A stretch of 64,000 bases of DNA from Lindgomyces ingoldianus. Taxonomy: Eukaryota; Ascomycota; Dothideomycetes; Pleosporales; Lindgomycetaceae. The stretch lies in contig NW_022985169.1 of NCBI RefSeq assembly GCF_010093535.1, positions 62,001-126,000 on the forward strand. The letters run 5' to 3'. Shown here in pieces: positions 22,665 through 34,240 of the stretch (position 1 is the first letter of the stretch; the number at the start of each line of letters is the position of its first letter). Under the pieces are notes generated by a model, which did not search any database, was not told where the DNA came from, and saw only the letters and a list, made by a program, of their open reading frames with translations. The translations under genes were made by a program, and so were the position numbers.

Positions 22665-22880
22665 ATGCCGGTCCCACTTCCATCCGCGTCGACGGAATCC
22701 TCGGCGACTCAAACCACAACTTCAGCAACCGCCCAGACGGCCCATGAAGTATCCAACCAATCTACACAGGGTGTAGCGTCGACGAACCATCAACAGAAGA
22801 CTGACGCGGAACTTGAGGCAGAGAGGCTGTATGAGGAGAGGATCGAGGAGGAGTACGCGAAGAGGGAAGGCGGAGCGTAA
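22665..22880 (+). CDS. small hydrophilic protein, 71 aa
   Basis: The ATG at 22665 (AAACATGCC context) opens a 71-codon frame. The first 45 residues are Ser/Thr/Gln/Ala-rich and probably disordered. The last 25 (ELEAERLYEERIEEEYAKRE) form a charged amphipathic helix. A TATA box and a CA-rich leader precede the start. Small proteins of this shape are common in Pezizomycotina, but I cannot assign a function. The upstream in-frame TTG start at 22605 is not used here. Confidence 0.6.
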   Translation: MPVPLPSASTESSATQTTTSATAQTAHEVSNQSTQGVASTNHQQKTDAELEAERLYEERIEEEYAKREGGA

Positions 22881-23023
22881 TTCCGCGTTGACTGAGGCCA
22901 ACACCACTTTCACTACCACAACAAATCTAGAAGCCGGTTGAATCAATGATATCTGAACTTCGAGGAGGGGCACTTGCCCAGAAGTACTCTTAATGTATAG
23001 TAGTATTTTCAAATGAAATATTT

Positions 23024-23686
23024 TCACCCGGCAAGCGCTTTCTGCAACACCTCCTGTGGTCTCCCACTCATGGGTATCTGCAACGCCAACTCATGTCCCT
23101 TCTCCGTCATCTTCCCCCACGTCTTCTTTAATATCGCAATGATCTTCTCCTCGTCGTGCTCCTTCTCAAATTTCTCAAACTGGTCATCCAGGAATACCAG
23201 ACACGCCACATCCTCCAATACCTGCGTTTCCTCGTCCTGCTTCAAGTCCTCCTTCCGGATCAACGCACGAACCCTGTTGCTGAAATCTATCGGGTACTCG
23301 CACTCATCGCAGATGGATTGCACTAGTTGTGCTTGTCGCTGTTTGAGGTATGTCCGCCATGCATGATAGCCAACGCGCGTCATGGGGTAGGAATCGCGGG
23401 GTACCTCCCAGCGGCGGAAGTGCTGGGCGCGGATTGCGAGACGGAGGGGCTCGGAGGCCTCTGGAGCGCGTTTTGCGAGGTATTCAGTGCATTTTTGGGC
23501 GTAGTGGAGTTCATAGGGGATTTCTTTCCCAGAGATGGTGATTTTGTTTGGGTCGAGGGCGTGTGCGGCGTCGATGGCCGAGATGGCTTTGGTGTAGCGC
23601 TCTGACATGGTGAGGGGTAGGTTGTATGTAGCAAATACACAGGCTTGAGGGGGATTGAAAGCGGGAATATCTGGCTGAGTGCTCAT
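23024..23686 (-). CDS. DUF4202 family protein
   Basis: A single exon gives 220 aa from the ATG at 23686. The frame stays open further upstream only because a poly-T tract reads as poly-Lys, so a start above it is unlikely. A second candidate start (MSERYTK, 23608) would give 194 aa and matches the usual family N-terminus well. DUF4202 features in order are AISAIDAAHALDPN, ELHYAQ, RAQHFRRWEVPR with YPMTRVGYHAWRT, LEDVACLVFLDDQ, and KTWGKMT near the C-terminus. The family is conserved in bacteria and fungi and has no established function. The invariant His/Arg/Trp cluster suggests a ligand or metal site. It is divergent from the C2H2 gene, with 263 bp between starts. Confidence 0.87.
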   Translation of the reverse strand: MSTQPDIPAFNPPQACVFATYNLPLTMSERYTKAISAIDAAHALDPNKITISGKEIPYELHYAQKCTEYLAKRAPEASEPLRLAIRAQHFRRWEVPRDSYPMTRVGYHAWRTYLKQRQAQLVQSICDECEYPIDFSNRVRALIRKEDLKQDEETQVLEDVACLVFLDDQFEKFEKEHDEEKIIAILKKTWGKMTEKGHELALQIPMSGRPQEVLQKALAG

Positions 23687-23699
23687 TCTGGGGTTTTTC

Positions 23700-23719
23700 T
23701 TTTTTTTTTTTTTTTTTTT
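23700..23719. repeat. poly-T tract (poly-A on the minus strand)
   Basis: An uninterrupted run of T lies just upstream of the DUF4202 start and inside the divergent promoter. Poly(dA:dT) tracts of this kind exclude nucleosomes in fungal promoters. Confidence 0.6.
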
Positions 23720-23949
23720 CTCCCAGGGCGTGATATCACCCTTCACCCCGCATGCTTCCATGGAGTTTGTTGGCCCAAGCTCCAGTGCCAAGTTCCTTCC
23801 GTCGTTTAGCAGTCCCAGACGTCAAGCTCTAACCTCGAAACTTTATCCCACCATCAACTGCCACTCTCCATTGTGAATGTCTCGACTCCCATGCCCGCGT
23901 CAGCTCCCATCCCAGTAGCCCACTTCCCACTAACTTCCCACCATCCAAG

Positions 23950-25332
23950 ATGAGCGTCCCAATTCAGCCCGCCTCCAACCCCACCCTATCCCGCAATCCT
24001 CCGCAATCCCCCCCAGCCCAACATTTCCGCTCTCAACCCGCGGCCGGCGCCGTCTCACCCCTCAACAACATCCCCACTGACATCGCCACCCACCGCGCAC
24101 TCCTCTTCGCACTTGACACCCCCGTGCAACTCACGCCCGCCGTCTGGGACCGCTTCTGGCCATACATCGATAATGTCTGGTGCGTGCATCAGAAACCGCA
24201 CCCGTCCTCCTCCACCGGCATCGCTAAGATCTACGGCGGCTGTCGACTAAACCGCAAGACCAATTTCCCACCGCCGGTGATTCACGAGCACTCACGACCC
24301 CGGCAAAGGCGCGAAGGCGGGACATGCAAGGCAAAGTTTAGGCTGACGCTGTATCCCGATGGTCGTAGGGTTGTGGAACGCATGGGCGAGGGCCATTCGC
24401 ATACCCTCGAACATATTGATTCGATTAAGCGGAATACCGGCGTGCGGAACCTTGTGCTGGATGATTTTTTCAAGTCCTGGGAAGCTGGAGGCATTCTCGC
24501 ATTCCTGCGAGACACTTCTGCAGCCGGCGACCCTGAAAAAGATGCATTAAAAGATGCCGGGGGTTTATATTTGTCGCGTCAGGAGGTCCAAAACATTCTC
24601 AATGGCGCGCTCAAGAAAGCGTATCCGGGGCAGGATATCTCGGAGGTTAAGAAGCAGATGGATAAGTATAAGAATTACACGACATGTAATTTTAAGGGTT
24701 GCAATGCGCCCGCGTTTCCGGATATAAAGACGTTGATGGAACATAGGCGGAGTGTGCATGGGTTGAAGAGTCATGATCATAGTGACAAGGTGTATAGTTG
24801 TCCAGATAAGGGATGTTGGAGGAGGAAGAAAAGTAAGGGGTTTGCGACGTTGTTGGGGTTGGAGGAACATGTTAGAGAGAAACATGGGAGTGGGAGTCAG
24901 ATCCAAGGAATGCAGGGCCAGGGTGATGGTCTCCTCGATCCGATTCTGGCGAATCAGCTCAGTGGGATCGGGAATTTGAATCTTCCGCTCAATATCAATA
25001 TGTCGAATCTCGCCCCCGTGATAGCGAACCTTGGTTCTCTGCCTCTTTTGTCAGATCCGATCACCCCTGATTCTTCGGGCGAGGAACAGGGACAGGTGCA
25101 GGATATGATAACAGAGTCACAGGGTGTGGAGGAGGCGAGTAGGGCGCTGAGCCATATGGAAAAAGAGGGGATGAAAATTAGGATTAAGAGGTTGATGATT
25201 GAGAGGCAAAAGTTGGATACCGAGATTAAGAGGCTGAACAAGGCGGTTTGGGGAGATGAGAGGGGCGAGATGGTTCCACAGGAATTGTTAGAGGAGCATG
25301 GAAATGCTGTTGGGGATGGAGGTGTAGGCTGA
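23950..25332 (+). CDS. C2H2 zinc-finger protein with C-terminal coiled coil
   Basis: This single-exon gene encodes 460 aa. Residues 1-45 are Pro/Gln/Ser-rich. Residues about 75-170 contain Cys and His residues around TCKAKFRL and GHSHTLEHI, reminiscent of the WRKY/GCM-like zinc folds of transposase-derived regulators. Two C2H2 fingers follow: one near 245-270 (CNFKGC ... H-x4-H) and one near 282-312 (CPDKGC ... H-x4-H) with an extended basic linker. The C-terminal 60 residues form a Leu/Lys/Glu-rich coiled coil (IKRLMIERQKLDTEIKRL). The likely role is a DNA-binding regulator in the nucleus, but no target is indicated. Codon use shifts from GC-rich in the 5' half to less GC-rich in the 3' half. 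Confidence 0.8.
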   Translation: MSVPIQPASNPTLSRNPPQSPPAQHFRSQPAAGAVSPLNNIPTDIATHRALLFALDTPVQLTPAVWDRFWPYIDNVWCVHQKPHPSSSTGIAKIYGGCRLNRKTNFPPPVIHEHSRPRQRREGGTCKAKFRLTLYPDGRRVVERMGEGHSHTLEHIDSIKRNTGVRNLVLDDFFKSWEAGGILAFLRDTSAAGDPEKDALKDAGGLYLSRQEVQNILNGALKKAYPGQDISEVKKQMDKYKNYTTCNFKGCNAPAFPDIKTLMEHRRSVHGLKSHDHSDKVYSCPDKGCWRRKKSKGFATLLGLEEHVREKHGSGSQIQGMQGQGDGLLDPILANQLSGIGNLNLPLNINMSNLAPVIANLGSLPLLSDPITPDSSGEEQGQVQDMITESQGVEEASRALSHMEKEGMKIRIKRLMIERQKLDTEIKRLNKAVWGDERGEMVPQELLEEHGNAVGDGGVG

Positions 25333-28048
25333 AGGGATGGTAGAATGGTAAGCAAAATAGAACTGGTAAAAAGGGACGCCCGATTCCGAGACACATCGGC
25401 GAGTATCCGTGTTGCAGGAAGATAATGCTCTATCGCTCGAGAAAGCACACTCCTACGCCGTGTCCTTTGACACGCATCGTTGAAGAAGAGCCAGAGTAAG
25501 AGATAAGAATCCTGTCCAGCGCATCGCAGAATTGTACTGACAACAATAGCCCTCGAAAGAGAGTGATCACCTACGTCTACGTATTCAAATCCGTGGCGCC
25601 TTCGCCATGTGAGGATTCCGCCACCTACTCCAAATTCATCGTCCATAATTCAATTCAATACGTAACCCGCCTAATCGCAATCATACTATGCAGCAAGGAC
25701 TTGTAACAATCGATACATTTGTAGTATCCATATCTCCATTAAATATTTCTTGGAACAATTTGGGCAGCACTTTCTCTAGGCGTGGAGATGCTCGCTCTAC
25801 AACCTCCCTGAGACTTGGCGGAGTTTTGACTTTGGGTTTCTAGAAGGGCATTAAGGGCGCGAGATTAGTGGCAAGGTCTAGGAAGTAGTTCTAAGCAGGG
25901 GATGGGGTTGTAGTTGTTTATAGGAATGGGATAAGGATTAATAAAAACCATTGTGAAGATATCTAGGAAGTTTGAATTATGAATAGTGGTAATGGATAAG
26001 GTTGATTGAGGCCCCTTCCCCCCTTTCCATGGCGCGAGGTGGCGTTGCACGCCATAATTAGCCACCCTTCAAAGTTGGACAAGAAACCAAGACGCAGAAG
26101 ACATGATAATTACAGTATCCCTTTACCCACATCTGTCCGCATTTTCATCAGTTGAGATAAATGTCTTTCGCAGGGACTTCTGGTAGCACTTAGCGCATTT
26201 GCTGTAGTTTCTGTCCATGGCGTGCCCTTTTTGCACCATTCACAGCGGTAAGTTTGGAGGAACGGGTTATTTTGGGTGTCGATGATTATACTATGGCTGC
26301 GAGGGGTTGGGCGGCGTTTGAAGAGAGGGCAGAAGAGCATGGTGTGAGGAATGGATAGAATAGAGGGTGTAGGAGATTAAGGTGTAGCTGTAGTTGTAGG
26401 ATGCAGGATGCTGAACGTAGTACTGGGACGTGGAGAAGGAAATCGGGTGTTCAGAAGCCGATAATTTTGAGGTTCTGGGAAAGTTTTTGCTGGTGCTTGG
26501 TGCTCATTTGGATTGGTGATTTGGTGCTGCATGTAGGCCGCGTGTGCTGGTGATTTATGCCAGTGGTTTACGCTGGTGCAAAGGAGGCCTGTGGATGTAT
26601 ACTAAGCTGTCGCGTTCTCGGAAGGTGAGACTTGGTAATATTTCGATCAGAATTTACCCGATTTTTTCAATGATCTAACTATCAGATGCTCAAAGGAAGT
26701 AAATCGACTTTGTGGTGGCCTTAATTTAGAAGCGGAATAACGGTCTCATGGAAACGTATTGCAGCGGCTTCACGTTAAAAAGTGGGCGATAGAATACAGT
26801 CTCAAAGTCGACGTTGCTGTTTGCAAGTATGACTCGTTGGCATGCCTATCGTTGCATTTGGGGCCAGCACGCCAAAGCAGTCGTATATGAGAGGCGTTCG
26901 GTTGGCGTCATGGAGATGTTTAGTTACAAGCTCTTCCATTTCTTGGAGATCGACGACAACAATGGTAGGGTGCCAACCTCAAGAAAAAGAGGTGAACAAT
27001 TCGTGATCGGGCGGATCAAGCATTGAGCGAAAGCTAGCTGAAGCTCTCCCGGTACTCAGATTATAGATACCCAAAGCTGTTGACTCTCCCCAGTGCATTG
27101 GCGCAGAGAGGAAGTTGTAAAGTGCTTCTACAATTCGCTTTAGTATGAGTACTAGGTCAACATAGGGCGAGATCAACATAGGGAGAGATCAACAAAGCCA
27201 TTACGCCCTAAAATTGACAGGGCCGAATCCAAGGTACGAGATTGCGAAGAAGAGAAGAGTCAGAAAGAACGATGTATTCTTAGAACAGATAAGTGATGAG
27301 AATTATTTTCAAATGAAGAGTATTTATGCCACAAAATTGACCGCGCAAAATGTCCACGCATCAAAATATTTCGGTATTCATAGATGATCCTCAAAGATGA
27401 GACAGGGATTTTCAACGCGCTGAGTTTATGTACATCATTGATTTTTCAAGGGTTCTTCGACTCTGCCACTAATTAGTCGTGAATTTTTGCAAAGGATCTA
27501 CAACACCGTATATGTGCTTACGTTGAAGATTAAAGATCCGAATTTTCTATTGATTTTGCGCCACTTACTATGAACCAGATCCTTTGAGCATCTAACAGGC
27601 AGGCCCCAACGTTCCCGTTGACAAATATCTGGTTCGACCGCGAATCCTTTTCGTCTCATACGACCTCCCATGTCTTGCGGATTTGGGACCGCAATATATT
27701 CTCAAGATATCGAACACGTGACGCTCCACGGATAAATACACACACCCCCACTTTGCCTGTACGGGACGGTATGCAGCCCATCAGCGGGGACTATTAGGCC
27801 AATAACATCGCGCTATGCTACGAGATCTCACATGCATCATTGGTAGCTGTCCGTGCGAGAACTCAATTCAAATACTTGCTCCAGAGGAGGCTACATATCC
27901 GAAGTTTGTAGGATTTCATAGATTAGAAACCGCCTGAGACCTCACCATAGGAGCGGGAATGATATTTTGCTCGACATAAATTGCGGGCTTATCCTCGACA
28001 CTCCTTTCCTTTGGCAACAATAGCTTCAAGTCTAACCTTCTACATACA
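25333..28048. other. long intergenic region, no confident gene
   Basis: Composition is normal. A 76-codon frame on the minus strand at 26110-26340 has a CEWC pair, and a neighbouring frame of the same bases has a CAKC pair. This could be an eroded zinc-ribbon gene or chance. Frames at 25865-26065 and 26814-27179 show nothing. No RNA gene or mobile element was recognised. Confidence 0.35.
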
Positions 28049-28978
28049 ATGATGAAGCACATCTTAGTCCTAACGTCGCTCGCTTCCTTATCCTCTGTGT
28101 ACGCCGCTCCGTCAACATTCCCTCAAAGCGCAATAGCGGGCCCAATTGGTAGCCAATGCATTAACTTTTTGATACGAGCACAATGGTTAATTGCAGATTG
28201 CCTCACGGGCACTGATTCCACCACCCGGATCCAAAGCGCTGTGTGGTTAGATAACAAGATCACAAACAATGACGGTAATCTCGAGTGGGACCCCAAGTAA
28301 GCCAGATCCTCCTATCCCTAGGTGTAGGTAATTGGAGTCTAATGCAACCTAGGGGTCAATGGTGGCTATCGTGCTACGAGTGTAAGCTCATAGACGGGAG
28401 CCTGAACTGCCAATGCAAATCCCATGCTGGCCGGCTGATAAACACTACACTCAGTCTCGGTTCGTTCTTACCTCTTGAATCATAGACATTCGTAACCGCT
28501 AACATTAAGGCTAGATGAGCACATCAGTGTCTACAATGGCCACCTCCTCTCCGACATCAACGGCGCACCCAAACCTCCCAGCACCTCGTCCAGCTATCCC
28601 ATTCCCGTTGATTTCGAGTACGCCGTCAATGGAATTGCCACCTGCCCAGATTCCAAAAATTCAACTCAGGACTGGTGCAAAACCATTTCGCCCTCGTGCG
28701 AGAATAAGCGAACGTACTGGCACTTCGACGAGCCTTTCTGGTTTGGGGGACCTATCCATTGCCAGATACTATCGTTGAATCAGCCGGATCACTTTCAGTT
28801 TGAAGTCCTGAAATGGATGGGAGAGGGCGCGTGGGAGCTGATCGCGTATCCAGATGAGGCGTGTAAAGAGCAGCCTATTGGGAGGATCCTGGAAGCGGAA
28901 GCAGGGACTTGTAGGCCATTTCAGCCAAGAGTGAAAGCCATTACTGTCATTCCGATGTTCAATGGGGATCCGTATTGA
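28049..28978 (+). CDS. secreted cyanovirin-N homology (CVNH) lectin with extra C-terminal domain, three exons
   Basis: Exons 28049-28296, 28353-28459 and 28515-28978 give 272 aa. Introns of 56 and 55 nt begin GTAAGC and GTTCGT, end in CTAG, and preserve frame. A CTAAC branch site is visible in the second. Residues 1-19 are a signal peptide. Residues about 35-135 carry the CVNH pattern: an ADC-type cysteine, AVWLDNKITNNDGNLEW, SCYECKL, GSLNCQC, then TLSLDEHISVYNGHLL. CVNH proteins bind mannose-rich glycans. The remaining 135 residues are a Trp- and Cys-rich region (WC, SC, HC, AC, TC pairs) that I cannot match to a known domain. It is probably an extracellular beta-rich extension. No GPI signal or membrane anchor is seen. 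Confidence 0.82.
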
Positions 28979-30559
28979 GATGGTGTTGGGTAGGGTGCAT
29001 AGGGGAGGTGTGTAAGAATCAGTTGACCCTTGCCACTTTTTGGTGAACGAGCACCCTTATGTTTGATGTACTAGGCTAGGCGAACTGAAACTGCCGTCAA
29101 AGGAACTTTACACTGAATTTTCTCTGCTTTGTGCGTTTATTAACCTCTACTCGCTTCTCGAGAACTATCGGAGGTCAACATGGTGCTCAAAACGCCCTCT
29201 TGTCAAGGAGCTATAGACGCTCGGTGAATGGGTACGCTTGGAGGACAAGCAGGTCACCTAGGTGCCCGACAGCTACAGGGTGGAGGCAGGGACTCTGAGG
29301 TGGGTTGTGTGACGTGGACACGGTAGGGATGCTTCTAATTGACGGGGTTTAGGGGTGCAAAATGAAAATGATGATTTGCATGTCGAGGGCAGGTGTGCCA
29401 GCGCCGCAGTTGGAGTCTGCTGAGAGCTAATAGAAGCGTCACCAAAGGACTACGTAACCTGGATCAGCGATGTTGAGCGGAATCTCCGCACAGGGAAGTG
29501 GAAAAGCCAGAATGAATCTTATAGGAGCATGTGGTGATTTCAACATTCTCCCCTTTTACAAGAGGAATAACCTGGGAAAAGCCAGCAATAGGCGTCATAA
29601 GAAGAACCAACCTCTGGAACGAAGAGGATTTGAGACAACGCCGGCTTGCTATAGGACTTTTTTCCGGACCAGGTGGTGAAGAAACCTCCTATGTTTAACG
29701 TTTCTTACATAAATACTGCGAAGATCGACTAGAAGATTCAGGATCTCAAAGAATCCGATATGACATTTTTTGCTACTGTGGCTACCTATTCCTCCGCAGC
29801 TGTCTTTCCGAGGCTAATGGGGTTCTTCCCGCTGTGGAGAAGTAACTTGTCGAGAATATCCTGTTCGTTTCGAATTCTCTACTTCATTTCTCTCTTCATT
29901 TCTACAAAATATAGAAGAGCTAAAATGGCAGCCGACGCCCTAAAAATGGGGAAAGAGCATCTAAAGCTATTTATATCGATCATATATTGAATTACCCTAC
30001 TCGCCAAGGCTGCCAGGGCTTGTGCCGTTGCTGGTGCTTCATGGCTGATGTTCATTAGGATAGTGTAGTTGGACTAAAATACATTGATTACTTAAATTGA
30101 TAGAAGAGAACTAACTTCTAGATAAGAGGGCTTCTGGAATCAGCCATAAAATCTGCAAAATGCAAATTAGCGCTTAACTACAGTCATATTAGTCGAGTCA
30201 CGTGATCGAACTTAGGACCTAGGTTCCTTGCAGATTAGCGCATTCACGGTGTCAACTTTGCCCAGACCCACCCTAGCCTTTTTGCCACCTCCTTAGTCTT
30301 TAAGTTATATCCTAGATATCGTAATGGAAAAGGTGCAATGCTTGCGTAAATACGTCTGTTGCTATAAGAGGTTTGGAATGATTTTCGAGGCGTGCAAATG
30401 GGCAAACAAAGAATCTGCAAAGATGCCTGATTTCCGAAAACCTAGTAAGACCATCGAAGCCGCTGTTAATATACAAAGATCGATACTAATTCATCTTTCA
30501 CCCAACATGATTACTTGACTCTCCAATTTGCCAATTCCTCCTCGCGCCTTCCTTCTTTT
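28979..30559. other. intergenic region, nothing recognised
   Basis: Open frames at 29470-29679, 29760-29990 and 30324-30518 are short, lack motifs and have irregular composition. I see no repeat or RNA gene. Confidence 0.4.
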
Positions 30560-32798
30560 TCATGGCGTAGACATGTATTCGCCGTCTAGAATACGCGGCG
30601 ACATCTCTGGATCACCAATATTTGGATCGGGAAGATCACTGGAATAGGACGACTTGATGCCACACTCCCAGGCCGCGAAGTCTTTTTCTTTCGGATGGCG
30701 CAATCTCGCATTATGCCAATATTGAAGATGAGCGCAAAATTCTTGGAAACTGGTGAATGGTCCCCGCGTACAGGTCTGCAACTTGTGTGATTCGTAGTGG
30801 GCCCGCTTCTCCAAACGCATAGGTTCCGTGAGATCACCGAGGACAGGGATCGTTACAGAGCACAACTTACACCGATCATATTGCAAAGTTGCGGGGGCCC
30901 ATATGGAGTTTGGACTTTCGAGAAACTCGCATGACCAAGCTTTGCAGTATCCGTGCCTCGTAAGAGCATAGGGGAATGACGTAAATGTAGTACTGCACAA
31001 TGGGCAGGTAAATGGTGCAGGTCTATACTCATCTTCGTTAATAATGCCTTAGCGATGGGAATTAATGAAATACGCACGTATTCTCTGGCACGCTAGGTGG
31101 AGTGATCGCAACCCCGCGAGTTCTTGCTACATGCTCCTTCGTCCAAATAAAGAGTCCGTCGTTGAAGTGTCTGGAAAAATGCTTTTTGCGGGTTTCCCAA
31201 GTTTCGAATTGAACATCACAAGCGTAGCAGCCCAGATGTTCGTTGCTAGACACATCTGCTTGCTGTTCCCATTGGGTCGCCATCTGTGTGACCACAGTCT
31301 CAGGAACTTGCTGGTGGGAATTTCGAAGGTGTTGGACGAGGTGGTCTCTCCGGGAGAACGTACGTTCTGATTCTGGTTTCTGCAGGCACTTGGAGAACGT
31401 TTTGCAAAACTGCTCCCCCATATCGAGATCTTGGTCCCCCACTTTTTGATCATTCCCATCAACTGAAATTGGTGTTCGGCAGCACACCCACGTCTTTACG
31501 GCATAGTGTACGGAATTTTCATGACGTAGCCACTCATATTGAGTTGTAAATACTCTCGAGCAGTCAGGGACGGTACAAGGAAATTGTGTGCGGGCAACAG
31601 TATTTGGGCTAGGGGAAGGTGGACACGAAGGCGGGTTTGAAGACAGGAGCGGAGGGAGCCGAGAGGGCAGATCCCAGGAAGGGAGTGGTGAAGAAGGCAA
31701 TGGCCGGGCCTTCGGAGGATGAGGCCATCGCCTACGGCCTTTCCGAGAACTCCGGCTAGTAGCCGAGGCGTAGCTTGCGGCAGACTCAACACTGATGTTT
31801 GAGCTGTAGCTTCCTGCACTACTATAAGCGTCTCCAAAGGATCCGAATTCCGATAGCGGGGAACATGGCTGTGGCACCGTGTCTGATGAAGGGAGTGTGC
31901 CAGGGGCCATGTTTGCTTCGATGGCTTCTATGGAGACGGGCTCCTCTTCCGGCGATGAAGCCAAGTACCGTTCCAAAGATATGTTGCTTGGGGTGGGTGA
32001 TGTCGCAGTAAATATCTCAATTCCCTCTTCAAAAGTGCAATTTTGCTCATTTCCCTCTGCAGTACAGCTTTGTCTAGAACCAAGAGGTGTATTAGGGTAT
32101 GGGTGAGGCGAGGTTTCGATAGCTGAAATACAGGGCTCCTGTCCCACAAGACTACGTTCAGGATTTTTTCTAGCCCTTGCATTGCTAAACCAGTTTTTGA
32201 CAGTTTTCGGAGGTAACGTTAGCTCCTGAGCTATGGTATCGATATCAGATCTGCTTGGGTATGGATTTCGTTGGAAGTAGTGCTCTAATGTGGCTCTTTT
32301 CTCCGACGATATGCGATTTCGCCGATTTTTTTGCGCAGCCTCGGGTTTCAATCGTCTACCCGCCTTCTGTGGTAACATTGCAATGGATTTCAAGGTAGAA
32401 TCGTACGGGCTGATCGACACATACCCAGTTTCGGCACGCTTCGCTGGCAGTTGGTCATAAGGTATAGGCGCCTCCACAGAGCATGAGGAATCGTTTTCCA
32501 GAGATTTCTCAAGACTGATGAATGCTAAATGAGAACTTCTGTTGAGAGAATCGTCGTGTTCGAGCGGAGCGTAGGGCAGTAGACCTTCCGGATCGAGAAT
32601 GTTGGGCTCTTCGTCCCATACCATTCTCAAGTCCTCAAAGGCGGGATCTGCCGAGTGGAGGTTCAAAAAATAGCTGAGGTCTGGTACATCGCTATCGAGG
32701 ATTTCGCGCGGTATACCATCTGAATAGTAAGGCTGGATCGTTTGAGGCGAGGCAGCCTGAATGCTGTAACGATGTGCCTTGGGGATTTTGGAATACAT
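30560..32798 (-). CDS. homeodomain-C2H2 zinc-finger transcription factor, two exons
   Basis: Exons 31078-32798 and 30560-31022 give 727 aa. The 55-nt intron has a GTGCGT donor and a GTATAG acceptor. This acceptor is the only nearby choice that keeps the zinc-finger frame open. A homeodomain lies at about residues 155-212, with RRNRISSEKR at its N-arm and WFSNARARK in the recognition helix, and no TALE-type three-residue insertion. A Pro/Ser-rich linker follows, then a C2H2 finger near 405-431 (CTVPDC ... H-x4-H) and further Cys/His pairs, including one in exon 2 (CPLCSTTF ... H). The protein is a probable nuclear transcription factor. Homeodomain plus C2H2 combinations are known in Pezizomycotina, but this gene's targets are unknown. 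Confidence 0.87.
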
Positions 32799-34240
32799 GA
32801 TTAAGGTGGGATGGGCGCGGGAAGAGAAGAAGTTGAGAATACATTTCAGAGACAGGCATGCCCTTATGGGGACCCATAGATAGTATGTCGAGACGAATGT
32901 CGGTGATTTCTAGGGTTTGATCTCTAAGGCGAGCCAAGCTGAAGGGGTGGTCAAAGCTGCGGACTAGTACAAGTTTAGTTAGAGGCTTAGCTCATCAATT
33001 AGTCGACAAAGCAGACCCCATCATGGACCGCTTATTCTATCGTAGGTCTGGTTGTTCCGTAAGCGAGTCGGCTACCAAGCGAGTCAGCCGCCTCATGAAT
33101 AAGCAAGCAATGAAACTACAGCAACCAAGCAGCATCATGGAAGACATCTCAAGGCTTAAGAGCCGACATGATGGAGACACGACAATGGATGGAGCAGCTT
33201 CAGTAACAATAGATACGTAAATGCTCTGTAAAGGCTTAGCAGGTATATAATATACGCAAACTAGTACTGGTATGATGCCACTTATTACAAGAGGTCATGA
33301 AAGGTGGGTACTTGTGAAGGTATGGGTACAAGAATCTGGAAAGGCTTTGTATAAAGCGGCGAGGCAGCGTGTCAGTGGTTTGTTTCTTGGAGTTCATTGA
33401 TTTCAGTCCGGAGATGAAAGGTCCCACCAATCCGTAAGACCGATGTTTGAAACAAAGTCCCATCAACCACTGATAAGTATTTTTCTCAAACTATACATAT
33501 TTGCAAATAAATTTTCTGTACCTACCTGAGTTGTTTCTCATAGCTTCATCCAGCATTGCCTGTGGCGGAGTGTCGACTGGGGGACAAAGTGCTTGAAAGA
33601 GCGCAACGTACTTTGCGCTGGGCAATAAAAAGACCCCATCTTTGCTAAAGGGTTGATTGCAAATAAGTTCGTCAGCAGCGCCGCATTCTTGGTCTCTGCA
33701 GCTTTTCTGCCTGTCGATTTATTCCAAAAGTTAAGACTTCTCTCGTGCTAAAAGTCCAGCTATACCCAACATTTTGATCTCTTAAACTTCTTTACCCGTC
33801 GTAAGATGTGAATCTGAGCGCGGTATTGTGCATAGACCTCGCCGCGGTGCGGAATTCACTAGCGACACACTATTGACCACGTGACAGCGACTTTCACTTG
33901 GCGCGTCTCTTCGTTCACTGACATGGTATCAGTGAATCCTCCTGACTGATCTTGCTGGAATCATGTGGCTCGATATCAGATAACAAGCTTAACAGCTTCC
34001 AACTCCTATATAAGTCAAATAACTTTCTCTTCAAAACCACTTCCTCCCATCAGACGCACTACTCGCAGCGTACATCCTAAGCGTAGCCTCTACAAATCTT
34101 GACTTATATCCCACTAGCAACCTACCAAGTCTTTGCTACAGACCTTGCGATCGCACAAATTTCCGATAGCAAACTTTTCACCAAGCAACTCCCGCAACCA
34201 TCTTTTCACACCAACCAAATAACACATCTTGATAAACATC
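32799..34240. promoter_or_regulatory. divergent intergenic region with a TATA box
   Basis: The region separates the homeodomain gene from the acidic-protein gene, which point away from each other. CTATATAAG at about 34007-34015, 230 bp upstream of the ATG at 34241, is a likely TATA box. A CA- and CT-rich leader follows it. Frames at 33023-33220 and 33236-33466 have no motif. Confidence 0.45.

Noticed and set aside
23687..23791. N-terminal extension of the DUF4202 protein
   Set aside because: The extra frame crosses a poly-T tract read as poly-Lys and lacks family similarity. A downstream ATG is more likely.
26110..26340. Small zinc-ribbon gene on the minus strand
   Set aside because: The two Cys pairs lie in different frames and no intron or homologue supports joining them.
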